Shown here: positions 1-5,609 of the stretch, piece by piece | Layout of the letters: each line of letters begins with the position of its first letter | How positions within the stretch are numbered: the stretch's first letter is position 1 | Origin: Pseudomonadota bacterium | GTDB lineage: Bacteria; Pseudomonadota; Gammaproteobacteria; Enterobacterales; Enterobacteriaceae | Direction of reading: 5' to 3' | DNA: 7,704 nucleotides | Assembly (NCBI GenBank): GCA_023425455.1 | Contig: JAFACP010000310.1 | Location: forward strand, 1 to 7,704 | The notes under the pieces: generated by a model | Told to the model about the DNA's origin: nothing | What the model saw: the letters and a program-made list of their open reading frames with translations, nothing else | Databases searched by the model: none | Made by a program: the position numbers and the translations under genes

Positions 1-1762
1 GTTCCGGATCGCGGCGGAAATCGGCAAAACGGACGAACTGCGCGTTGTGCTCGCTTTCCGGCATTTCAAAGACCTGATTCGCGTCCCAGAACTCAGCAAA
101 TGGCGGAAGCGTCACCCCCTGCGCGGCCCCGCGCTGACCGGCGATCTGATAGAACGTTTCCAGCCACTGCAGGTCGGTTTTCCCTTCGGTAAAGCGTTCG
201 CGTCCCCCCGCTTCCCAGCGCTCACTCAGCTCGGCAAACACCTCGAAATCATCACGCGCCTCGTCGCGCGGTGCCACCACGCGCTTCATTGGCACCATAT
301 GCTGGTTACTGTAGTCGCCCGTCATGGTGAGGTCATTACGCTCAAACGAGGTGGTGGCGGGCAGCACAATATCCGCGTGTCGGGCCGACGCGGTCCAGAA
401 GCACTCGGAGATCACCACCAGCTCTGGCTTTTGCCAGGCGCGGATCAGGCGGTTCGTGTCCTGATGATGGGTAAAGTTCGCGCCACCGGCCCACCAGATA
501 AAGCGGATATCCGGGAAGTAACGATCCATCCCGTTGTGCTGATAGAAACCGCCCGGCGCCTCCAGTGCCTCGACAATGCGCGCCACCGGGATTTTATCCA
601 CCGCGTCGACGCCACCCTGCACTGCGCCCTGCATGGAGGCCAGCACCGCGGCTTTGCGCGTCGGGTTACCGCCGTTGGCAAAATGGTAAGAGAGCCCAAA
701 GCCACCGCCCGGCGTGCCGATCTGCCCAAGCATCGCGGCGAGCGTCACCAGCATCCAGTGCTTTTGCTCTCCAAACTGCTGACGCTGCATGCCCCAGCCG
801 GACATCAGCATGGTGGTATGGTGATGGAACAGCGCCGCCAGTTCGCGCAGGGCTTCCGCCGGTACGCCGCAAATAGCCGCCGCCCACTCTGCGGTTTTGG
901 CAACGCCGTCGGTTTTCCCCGTCAGATAAGCGGCGAACTGCGCATAGCCCGTCGTGCAGCGAGCCAGGAAAGCCTCATCCTGCCAGCCATGCTCAACCAG
1001 CGTATGGGCGATCCCCAGCATCATCGCCACGTCGGTGCCCATATGTGGCGCAATCCACTCGGCGCTGTCGCCGAGAAAATCCAGGGTTTCAGAGCGCATC
1101 GGATCGATACAGATGATGCGCTTACCGCTCTTGCGCAGCGCATCAAACCAGCCGATGCCCTGTTCGTCGGAGGCATTCCAGGCAATTTTCAGCGTGTTGA
1201 GCGGGTTGGCACTCCACAGCACCACCACGTCGGTATGTTGCAGCAGCAGCGGCCAGCTGGTTTGCTGCTGATAGACTTCGTTGCCGCCGACGACATACGG
1301 CATGATGGCCTGCGCCGCGCCGGTGGAGTAATCACCAAGGTGGCCGGTATAACCGCCCGCCAGGCTCATGTAACGCTGCAGCAGGGTGGCGGCTTTGTGC
1401 AGCACGCCGTTCGAACGCCAGCCATAGGAGCCGGCAAAAATGGACGACGGGCCGTAGCTGTCGCGAATACGTTTGTGCTGTGTATGGATCAGCGACAGCG
1501 CCTCATCCCAGCTCACCCGTACAAATTCATCCTCCCCACGAACGCCCTGCGGGTTATCCGGCGATGCCAGAAAACCTTTGCGCACCATCGGCCAGCGTAC
1601 GCGGGTTTTGCTGTGCACCTGATCGCGCACGACGGTCTGGAGGGAGTTCAGATGTTGCGTGGGCAATGCCCCGCGTGATGACAACACATTTTCGCCATCG
1701 GTTTCGACCAGCATTGGCCCCCAGTGGGCGGCGGTCAGAATAGTTTTTGTTGAAGTCGTCAA
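1..1762 (-). CDS. bisC: Biotin sulfoxide reductase / free methionine sulfoxide reductase, C-terminus missing at window edge
   Basis: This is a cytoplasmic molybdenum enzyme of the DMSO reductase family. In E. coli BisC reduces biotin sulfoxide and free methionine-S-sulfoxide using the bis-MGD cofactor. The minus-strand frame is open from 1762 to the left edge, giving 587 residues; the E. coli protein is about 777, so roughly the last 190 are outside the window. The translation begins [20 protein letters not shown] and contains [74 protein letters not shown] and [20 protein letters not shown], all closely BisC-like from memory. Ser146 in GDYSTG is the expected molybdenum ligand. No Tat signal is visible, consistent with a cytoplasmic enzyme, unlike TorA or DmsA. 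The start is TTG at 1762, chosen because no in-frame ATG fits the family N-terminus and AGGAG lies 8 nt upstream. Frame checks at three points (near codons 146, 329 and the window edge) show no frameshift. It is divergent from yiaD. No convincing promoter is seen. Confidence 0.95.
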   Translation of the reverse strand, partial: MTTSTKTILTAAHWGPMLVETDGENVLSSRGALPTQHLNSLQTVVRDQVHSKTRVRWPMVRKGFLASPDNPQGVRGEDEFVRVSWDEALSLIHTQHKRIRDSYGPSSIFAGSYGWRSNGVLHKAATLLQRYMSLAGGYTGHLGDYSTGAAQAIMPYVVGGNEVYQQQTSWPLLLQHTDVVVLWSANPLNTLKIAWNASDEQGIGWFDALRKSGKRIICIDPMRSETLDFLGDSAEWIAPHMGTDVAMMLGIAHTLVEHGWQDEAFLARCTTGYAQFAAYLTGKTDGVAKTAEWAAAICGVPAEALRELAALFHHHTTMLMSGWGMQRQQFGEQKHWMLVTLAAMLGQIGTPGGGFGLSYHFANGGNPTRKAAVLASMQGAVQGGVDAVDKIPVARIVEALEAPGGFYQHNGMDRYFPDIRFIWWAGGANFTHHQDTNRLIRAWQKPELVVISECFWTASARHADIVLPATTSFERNDLTMTGDYSNQHMVPMKRVVAPRDEARDDFEVFAELSERWEAGGRERFTEGKTDLQWLETFYQIAGQRGAAQGVTLPPFAEFWDANQVFEMPESEHNAQFVRFADFRRDPE

Positions 1763-1770
1763 AGCGTGCG

Positions 1771-1775
1771 CTCCT
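1771..1775 (-). promoter_or_regulatory. Ribosome binding site that fixes the TTG start of bisC
   Basis: Read on the minus strand, AGGAG is followed by 8 nt and then TTG ACG ACT. The protein from this TTG lines up with the N-terminus of BisC just before the conserved [13 protein letters not shown] segment, and no in-frame ATG occurs nearby. This is the reason for preferring the rare TTG start. Confidence 0.7.
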
Positions 1776-1849
1776 GGTTGCCTGCAGGTTACGGCCTTCT
1801 TGTTGAGGCTGTTTGTTTATCGCCGGAAACACATTTCGGAGTTATACCC

Positions 1850-1879
1850 GGAATTTTCTGCGTCTCCGGACGTCATAAT
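1850..1879 (+). promoter_or_regulatory. Candidate promoter of yiaD, sigmaE-like
   Basis: GGAATTT (1850-1856), a 16-nt spacer, then TCATAA (1873-1878). This resembles the envelope-stress sigmaE consensus, remembered as GGAACTT - 16 nt - TCnnA. The overlapping CATAAT (1874-1879) could instead serve as a sigma70 -10, but its -35 would be poor (gaattt at 1851-1856). The element sits about 50 bp before the yiaD start, a sensible distance for an outer-membrane lipoprotein gene. It was found by eye, so chance resemblance is possible. Confidence 0.35.
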
Positions 1880-1884
1880 CAACT

Positions 1885-1901
1885 GCCACGCCCGCCGTGG
1901 C
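1885..1901 (+). other. Small hairpin in the yiaD 5' leader
   Basis: GCCACG, a 5-nt loop (cccgc), then CGTGGC form a perfect 6-bp GC-rich stem. It lies downstream of the candidate promoter and ends 17 nt before the AAGGA ribosome binding site (1919-1923). It may stabilise the mRNA or be a protein site; no function is shown by the sequence. Confidence 0.3.
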
Positions 1902-1929
1902 AAAGAATAAAAAGGATTAAGGAAATAAG

Positions 1930-2592
1930 ATGAAAAAACGCGTACTCGTTATTGCCGCTCTGGTCAGCGGCGCACTGGTTGTTTCAGGCTGCACGACGAA
2001 CCCTTACACCGGCGAACGTGAAGCCGGTAAATCCGGTATTGGCGCAGGGATTGGATCGCTGGTTGGCGCCGGTGTCGGCGTCCTCTCGTCGTCGAAAAAA
2101 GATCGAGGTAAAGGCGCGCTGATTGGCGCAGCGGCTGGCGCAGCGCTGGGTGGCGGCGTCGGTTATTACATGGATGTACAGGAAGCGAAGCTGCGCGACA
2201 AAATGCGCGGCACCGGCGTGAGCGTCACCCGCAGCGGCGACAACATCATCCTGAATATGCCAAACAACGTGACCTTCGACAGCAGCAGCGCAACGCTGAA
2301 GCCTGCCGGCGCCAACACCCTGACCGGCGTGGCGATGGTTCTGAAAGAGTACAATAAAACCGCCGTCAACGTGACGGGCTACACCGACAGCACCGGCGGC
2401 CAGGATCTGAACATGCGCCTGTCGCAACAGCGCGCCGACTCCGTGGCCAGCGCGCTGATCACGCAGGGCGTGGAAGCCAACCGCATCGTCACCCGCGGCA
2501 TGGGCCCGGCGAACCCGGTTGCCAGCAACAGCACCGCGGAAGGCAAAGCGCAGAATCGCCGGGTTGAAATCACCCTCAGCCCGGTGCAGTAA
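1930..2592 (+). CDS. yiaD: Outer-membrane lipoprotein with glycine-zipper and OmpA-like peptidoglycan-binding domain
   Basis: The 220-residue product matches E. coli YiaD (about 219) along its whole length from memory. Residues 1-20 are a lipoprotein signal: basic MKKR, a hydrophobic core, and the lipobox VSGC with the lipidated Cys at 21. Thr22 at +2 favours Lol transport to the outer membrane. Residues 37-80 are rich in Gly and Ala (IGAGIGSLVGAG, GALIGAAAGAALGGG) as in glycine-zipper segments. Residues 108-218 form an OmpA C-terminal domain: GYTDSTGG at 150-157, N161 and LSQQRADSV, ending in AQNRRVEI. D153 and R168 are 15 residues apart, the same spacing as the diaminopimelate-binding D271 and R286 of OmpA, so peptidoglycan binding is likely intact. 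E. coli YiaD is known as a multicopy suppressor of a bamD mutation; its physiological role is otherwise open. The start is supported by AAGGA (1919-1923), 6 nt before the ATG. Confidence 0.96.
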   Translation: MKKRVLVIAALVSGALVVSGCTTNPYTGEREAGKSGIGAGIGSLVGAGVGVLSSSKKDRGKGALIGAAAGAALGGGVGYYMDVQEAKLRDKMRGTGVSVTRSGDNIILNMPNNVTFDSSSATLKPAGANTLTGVAMVLKEYNKTAVNVTGYTDSTGGQDLNMRLSQQRADSVASALITQGVEANRIVTRGMGPANPVASNSTAEGKAQNRRVEITLSPVQ

Positions 2593-2602
2593 GTCCGTTC
2601 AG

Positions 2603-2625
2603 ACGGCGATCCGCCGGATCGCCGT
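2603..2625 (+). terminator. Stem-loop after yiaD, probable terminator with a weak U-tract
   Basis: ACGGCGATCC, loop GCC, GGATCGCCGT form a perfect 10-bp stem starting 11 nt after the yiaD stop. The 3' side (tgcctgccgtt) is not a clear poly-T run, so it may work as a processing or mRNA-stability hairpin, or as an inefficient terminator. It separates yiaD from the regulator gene. Confidence 0.5.
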
Positions 2626-2718
2626 TGCCTGCCGTTATCCCTGAGCGCAGCGCATGAAGCGCTTGCCATCGTTGATTTTCCCGCTAAGGTGTTGTCACTC
2701 ATTTCAGGAAAATCAGCG
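2626..2718 (+). promoter_or_regulatory. Leader region of the LacI-family regulator; no clear promoter
   Basis: This spacer must hold the regulator's promoter if the gene is transcribed separately from yiaD. The best candidate is weak: TTGCCA (2663-2668), 16 nt, TAAGGT (2685-2690), with 3 of 6 matches at the -10. A 5-bp inverted repeat AGCGC/GCGCT (2649-2663) lies just upstream. No copy of the TGGAACCGGTTCCA operator is present here, so direct self-repression through that site is not indicated. AGGAA (2706-2710) is the ribosome binding site for the ATG at 2719. Confidence 0.2.
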
Positions 2719-3735
2719 ATGCGCAAATCAACCCGGGCCACCATCAGCGACGTGGCAAAAGCCGCCAGAACCGGAAAAACCAGCATTTCACGCTATCTGA
2801 ACGGCGAGAAACACCTGCTTTCCGATGCGCTGCTGGCCCGCATCGAGCAGGCCATCGCCGATCTCGACTACCGCCCCAGCATTATGGCGCGCGGCCTGAA
2901 GCGCGGCAGAACGCGTTTGATCGGCCTTATCATCGCCGACATCACCAACCCCTATTCCGTCAACGTCCTGAGCGGCATCGAAGCGGCCTGTCGTGAAAAA
3001 GGCTTTACGCCGCTGGTGTGTAACACCAATAACGAGGTCGATCAGGAGCAACACTATCTTGACCTGCTGCGCAGTTATCAGGTGGAAGGGATCGTGGTAA
3101 ATGCCGTGGGCATGCGCGAAGAGGGGCTGAACCGCCTGCAGCAATCCTCCCTGCCGATGGTGCTTATCGACCGCAAAATTCCGGACTTCGCCTGCGATGT
3201 GGTGGGGCTGGATAACACCCAGGCAGCGACCACCGCCACCGAACATCTTATCGAACAGGGTTTTGAAGCGATCCTGTTCCTCAGCGAGCCGCTGGGCACG
3301 GTCAATACCCGACGTGAACGCCTGAGCGCCTTTCGCGCTACCCTGCAGCGCCACCCCGGCATCATTGCGGAAAATGGCGAAACGCAGCTGCACGATACCG
3401 CGCAGCTCGACAGCATCCTGCAGCAGTTCCACACGCGCCACCGCGGTATGCGCAAAGCGGTGATTTCGGCCAACGGGGCGCTGACGCTGCAGGTCGCCCG
3501 CGCCCTGAAGCGCATCGGTTTACACTGGGGCAGCGATATCGGCCTGCTGGGGTTTGATGAGCTGGAGTGGGCAGAGCTCGCCGGGGTCGGCATTACCACC
3601 CTCAGGCAACCGACCTGGCAGATAGGCTACGCTGCGGTTGAACAGGTGGTGCGCCGCATCGAAGGCACCAGCGCTGGCGTGAGCGAGCAACTTTTTTCCG
3701 GCGAGCTGATCGTTCGCGGCTCCACCGCCCGTTAA
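2719..3735 (+). CDS. LacI-family transcriptional repressor, PtxS/KguR-like, predicted to respond to 2-ketogluconate
   Basis: The 338-residue product has the LacI/GalR layout. Residues 7-27 are the helix-turn-helix (ATISDVAKAARTGKTSISRY). Residues 51-61 (YRPSIMARGLK) are the hinge helix, with Leu60 at the position that inserts into the central CpG of operators in LacI and PurR. From about 66 (LIGLIIADITNPYS) to the end runs a periplasmic-binding-protein-like effector domain, including GIVVNAVG, VVGLDN, GLLGFDELEWAELAGVGITT and LRQPTWQIGYAAVEQV. The usual AGVS turn of the HTH is replaced by ARTG. The chosen ATG at 2719 has AGGAA 8 nt upstream; an in-frame GTG at 2689 would add 10 residues (348 in all) but has poor ribosome-site spacing. 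The gene stands 104 bp before the catabolic genes, which carry a LacI-type palindrome at their promoter, so it is inferred to be their local repressor, equivalent to Pseudomonas PtxS. The specific inducer is an inference; gluconate or ketogluconate-6-phosphate are alternatives. Confidence 0.88.
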   Translation: MRKSTRATISDVAKAARTGKTSISRYLNGEKHLLSDALLARIEQAIADLDYRPSIMARGLKRGRTRLIGLIIADITNPYSVNVLSGIEAACREKGFTPLVCNTNNEVDQEQHYLDLLRSYQVEGIVVNAVGMREEGLNRLQQSSLPMVLIDRKIPDFACDVVGLDNTQAATTATEHLIEQGFEAILFLSEPLGTVNTRRERLSAFRATLQRHPGIIAENGETQLHDTAQLDSILQQFHTRHRGMRKAVISANGALTLQVARALKRIGLHWGSDIGLLGFDELEWAELAGVGITTLRQPTWQIGYAAVEQVVRRIEGTSAGVSEQLFSGELIVRGSTAR

Positions 3736-3741
3736 CCTTTC

Positions 3742-3763
3742 CTTCGTGATGTCGATCATAAAT
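3742..3763 (+). promoter_or_regulatory. CRP-like site upstream of the kgu promoter
   Basis: CGTGA-TGTCGA-TCATA (3745-3760) fits the CRP pattern TGTGA-N6-TCACA with one mismatch in each half. Its centre is about 66 bp before the transcription start predicted from the -10 at 3807-3812, close to the class I positions (-61.5 and -71.5). Glucose control of a ketogluconate operon through CRP would make sense, but the flanking A/T tracts of the consensus are poor. Confidence 0.35.
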
Positions 3764-3775
3764 TCAGGATCCTGA
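3764..3775 (+). repeat. 12-bp perfect palindrome in the kgu control region
   Basis: TCAGGATCCTGA is a perfect palindrome between the CRP-like site and the operator, followed by a T-rich tract (tcttttcttt). It does not match the TGGAACCGGTTCCA sequence. It might be a second regulator site. As a hairpin it could form only a 4-bp stem (TCAG/CTGA with a GATC loop), too weak for a good terminator of the regulator gene. Confidence 0.3.
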
Positions 3776-3783
3776 TCTTTTCT

Positions 3784-3812
3784 TTGGAACCGGTTCCATT
3801 TAGCGTAATACT
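3784..3812 (+). promoter_or_regulatory. Predicted sigma70 promoter of kguE-kguK-kguT(-ghrB)
   Basis: TTGGAA (3784-3789), a 17-nt spacer, then AATACT (3807-3812), each with 4 of 6 consensus matches. The transcription start would fall near 3819, about 20 bp before the kguE ATG. The operator palindrome overlaps the -35. A weak core promoter combined with a CRP-like site is consistent with an activated, repressible operon. Confidence 0.45.
3785..3798 (+). promoter_or_regulatory. LacI-family operator palindrome, PtxS type
   Basis: TGGAACCGGTTCCA is a perfect 14-bp palindrome with the central CpG typical of LacI/GalR operators. It differs from the Pseudomonas PtxS operator, remembered as TGAAACCGGTTTCA, only at the two symmetric third positions. 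It covers the predicted -35 and the start of the spacer, so binding should block RNA polymerase. The neighbouring LacI-family gene is the obvious candidate to bind it. Confidence 0.75.
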
Positions 3813-3839
3813 CACAATGCGTCGTGATGGAGCAAAAAA

Positions 3840-4592
3840 ATGAGCCGAAAGATAATGGTTGTCACCGCCGCGTATGGCGCGGAGAAGGTGCGACAGGCAG
3901 GGGGACAGCGGGCCATGCTGCCCGTTATTGCAGCGGCAGGGGCAGACGGCGTAGAGATCCGTCGCGAGCTGCTCAGCAGCGACGAGCTCCTGGCGCTGCC
4001 AGCGCTGGGGGAATCGGTGGCACTGCTGGGCCTGCAGGCGTGCTATTCCGCCCCTGCGGCCCTGTTTATGCCTGACGGCTCTCTCAACCCGGATCTGCCC
4101 CGCTACCTTCGCGAAGCCCAAACGCTGAACGCCCTGTGGCTGAAGGTGTCTCTGGGTCACTTCAGCGATAAACAGCCGCTTGCTGCGCTGCGCGCCCTGC
4201 TCGGGGAGAGCAGCATCGCGCTGGTGGTGGAAAACGATCAGACCGACTGCGGCCAGCTCGCGCCAATGCAGCGCTTTAACGCGGCCTGTCAGGTGATGGC
4301 GCTGCCGGTGACGCTGACCTTTGATACCGGCAACTGGCTGTGGGTGGGTGAATCTCCCGAAGAGGCCGCCCGTCACCTGGCCCCTGGCGTAAGCTATATC
4401 CACGTTAAAGCCGCCGTTGCACATAATCAGCAGTTCCGCGCCATCCCGCCGGATCGCGCCGACAGCCGCTGGCTGGCCTTACTCGACCAGCTGCCCGGCG
4501 ATGTGCCGCGCGGCATCGAGTTTCCTCTGGAGGGGCCGGACCTGACCGCCGTCACCCGCCACTACGTTAACCTGCTGCGCGAGGCCTCCTGA
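3840..4592 (+). CDS. kguE: Sugar-phosphate isomerase/epimerase-like TIM-barrel protein, KguE type
   Basis: The 250-residue product belongs to the xylose isomerase-like / AP endonuclease family 2 TIM-barrel group by its pattern. Strand-end residues that would bind a divalent metal in this fold are visible: Glu39 and Glu43 in GVEIRRE, Glu131 in LVVENDQ, Asp162 in LTFDTGNW, His188 in YIHVK and Glu227 in RGIEFPLEG. In the kgu locus of Pseudomonas the gene in this position is called kguE, a putative epimerase whose reaction is not clearly established; the import-kinase-reductase path does not obviously need it. No signal peptide or membrane segment is seen. GGAG (3829-3832) lies 7 nt before the ATG, which supports this start. 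It is the first gene of the predicted operon, and its stop is separated by only 1 nt from the kguK start, so the two are translationally coupled. The fold is well supported; the substrate is inferred from neighbours only. Confidence 0.82.
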   Translation: MSRKIMVVTAAYGAEKVRQAGGQRAMLPVIAAAGADGVEIRRELLSSDELLALPALGESVALLGLQACYSAPAALFMPDGSLNPDLPRYLREAQTLNALWLKVSLGHFSDKQPLAALRALLGESSIALVVENDQTDCGQLAPMQRFNAACQVMALPVTLTFDTGNWLWVGESPEEAARHLAPGVSYIHVKAAVAHNQQFRAIPPDRADSRWLALLDQLPGDVPRGIEFPLEGPDLTAVTRHYVNLLREAS

Positions 4593-4593
4593 T

Positions 4594-5532
4594 ATGCAAA
4601 ACAAACTGGATGTGATCACTGTCGGGGAAGCGATGGCGATGTTTGTCGCCAGCGAAACCGGCGAGCTGAGCACGGTCGGGCGCTTTTTCAAACGCGTGGC
4701 GGGCGCCGAGCTTAACGTCGCCACCGGACTGGCGCGCCTGGGTTTGAACGTGGGCTGGGTCAGCCGCGTGGGTGACGACAGCTTCGGCCATTTCGTGCTC
4801 GATACCCTGAAAAAAGAGGGCATTGACGCCAGCGGCGTCACCCTCGACGGCCGTTTTGCTACCGGCTTTCAGCTTAAATCTAAGGTTGAAAATGGAACCG
4901 ATCCCATTGTGGAGTATTTCCGCAAAGGGTCAGCGGCCAGCCATCTCTCGCTGGAGGACTACCACGCCGCTTATTTTGCCTCTGCGCGTCACCTGCACCT
5001 GAGCGGCGTGGCGGCAGCGCTTTCAGCCAGTTCATATGCGCTGTTGAGCCATGCCGCGGCCGCCATGAAGGCGCAGGGCAAAACGATCTCTTTCGATCCC
5101 AACCTGCGCCCGGTGCTGTGGAAAAGCGAAGCGGAGATGGTCGACAAGCTCAATCGGCTGGCCTTCATGGCCGACTGGGTTCTGCCTGGCGTCAAAGAGG
5201 GCATGATCCTCACCGGTGAAAAAACGCCGCAGGGGATCGCGGATTTTTACCTCGACAGAGGGGTGAAAGCGGTGATGCTGAAAACCGGTGCCGACGGCGC
5301 ATGGTTTAAGACCGCGGACGGCCAGCAGGGCACTGTTGCCGCCGTCAGGGTCGAGAAGGTGGTTGATACCGTTGGCGCTGGCGATGGGTTTGCCGTCGGC
5401 GCGATCAGCGCCCTTCTGGAGGGACAATCCGTGCACCAGGCCGTCGCGCGAGGCAATAAGATTGGCTCGCTGGCGATTCAGGTACAGGGCGACAGCGAAG
5501 GACTGCCAACACGCATGCAGCTTGGGGAGTAA
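4594..5532 (+). CDS. kguK: PfkB-family sugar kinase, predicted 2-ketogluconate kinase
   Basis: The 312-residue cytoplasmic protein is a complete PfkB/ribokinase-family enzyme. The N-terminal signature lies around residues 36-50 (AGAELNVATGLARLG). The C-terminal signature DTVGAGDGFAVG is at 258-269, with Asp264 as the catalytic base and the GAG anion hole before it. FDPNLRPVLW (167-176) and LPGVKEG are typical of the 2-keto-3-deoxygluconate / 2-ketogluconate kinase branch. The predicted reaction is ATP-dependent 6-phosphorylation of 2-keto-D-gluconate. The choice of 2-ketogluconate over 2-keto-3-deoxygluconate rests on the operon order E-K-T-D, since both kinases share this sequence style. Its ribosome site GAGG (4581-4584) lies inside the end of kguE, 9 nt before the ATG. 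An operator-like 14-mer lies within this gene at 4893-4906. Confidence 0.88.
   Translation: MQNKLDVITVGEAMAMFVASETGELSTVGRFFKRVAGAELNVATGLARLGLNVGWVSRVGDDSFGHFVLDTLKKEGIDASGVTLDGRFATGFQLKSKVENGTDPIVEYFRKGSAASHLSLEDYHAAYFASARHLHLSGVAAALSASSYALLSHAAAAMKAQGKTISFDPNLRPVLWKSEAEMVDKLNRLAFMADWVLPGVKEGMILTGEKTPQGIADFYLDRGVKAVMLKTGADGAWFKTADGQQGTVAAVRVEKVVDTVGAGDGFAVGAISALLEGQSVHQAVARGNKIGSLAIQVQGDSEGLPTRMQLGE
4893..4906 (+). promoter_or_regulatory. Possible auxiliary operator inside kguK
   Basis: TGGAACCGATCCCA matches the promoter operator TGGAACCGGTTCCA at 12 of 14 positions, differing at positions 9 and 11. It starts 1108 bp downstream of the main site. It encodes Gly-Thr-Asp-Pro in frame, so protein constraint could produce it. 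LacI-family repressors sometimes use intragenic secondary operators. Confidence 0.25.
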
Positions 5533-5559
5533 CCCCGGCGCAACACCATTAAACCTCCG

Positions 5560-5585
5560 TGTACCCTACATACAACGGCGGTACA
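5560..5585 (+). other. Inverted repeat in the kguK-kguT spacer
   Basis: TGTACC (5560-5565) and GGTACA (5580-5585) form a 6-bp inverted repeat with a 14-nt loop. It lies in the 77-nt gap between the kguK stop and the kguT start. No poly-T tract follows, so it is not a terminator. It could modulate mRNA stability between the kinase and transporter segments. The rest of the gap shows no promoter or operator match. Confidence 0.25.
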
Positions 5586-5609
5586 AACCTCAACAACAGA
5601 GGCAAGCCT

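Noticed and set aside
47..1678. A 543-codon open frame on the plus strand opposite bisC
   Set aside because: It lies wholly antisense to a well-recognised bisC frame. Its translation is rich in Arg, His and Gln with no recognisable family pattern, and GC-rich coding DNA commonly leaves a long antisense frame open.
2602..2640. The post-yiaD hairpin as a REP/BIME element
   Set aside because: It contains GCCGGAT-like bases but lacks the rest of a REP consensus and has no second copy in the window; a simple terminator-like stem explains it.
2689..2718. A 10-residue extension of the LacI-family regulator from the GTG at 2689
   Set aside because: Ribosome-site spacing is poor, and the ATG at 2719 starts just before the HTH as usual for the family, with AGGAA 8 nt upstream.
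3756..4424. A 222-codon minus-strand open frame across the kgu promoter and kguE
   Set aside because: It overlaps the conserved KguE frame and the promoter/operator region, its translation shows no recognisable family, and it ends in the control region.
5280..5293. AACCGGT-centred stretch in kguK as a third operator
   Set aside because: Only 9 of 14 bases match the operator, mostly the central hexamer, which is expected by chance in this GC-rich coding sequence.
5559..5609. A 17-residue N-terminal extension of KguT from the ATG at 5559
   Set aside because: There is no ribosome site before it. The added residues are not conserved-looking, while the ATG at 5610 has AGAGG at the right distance.
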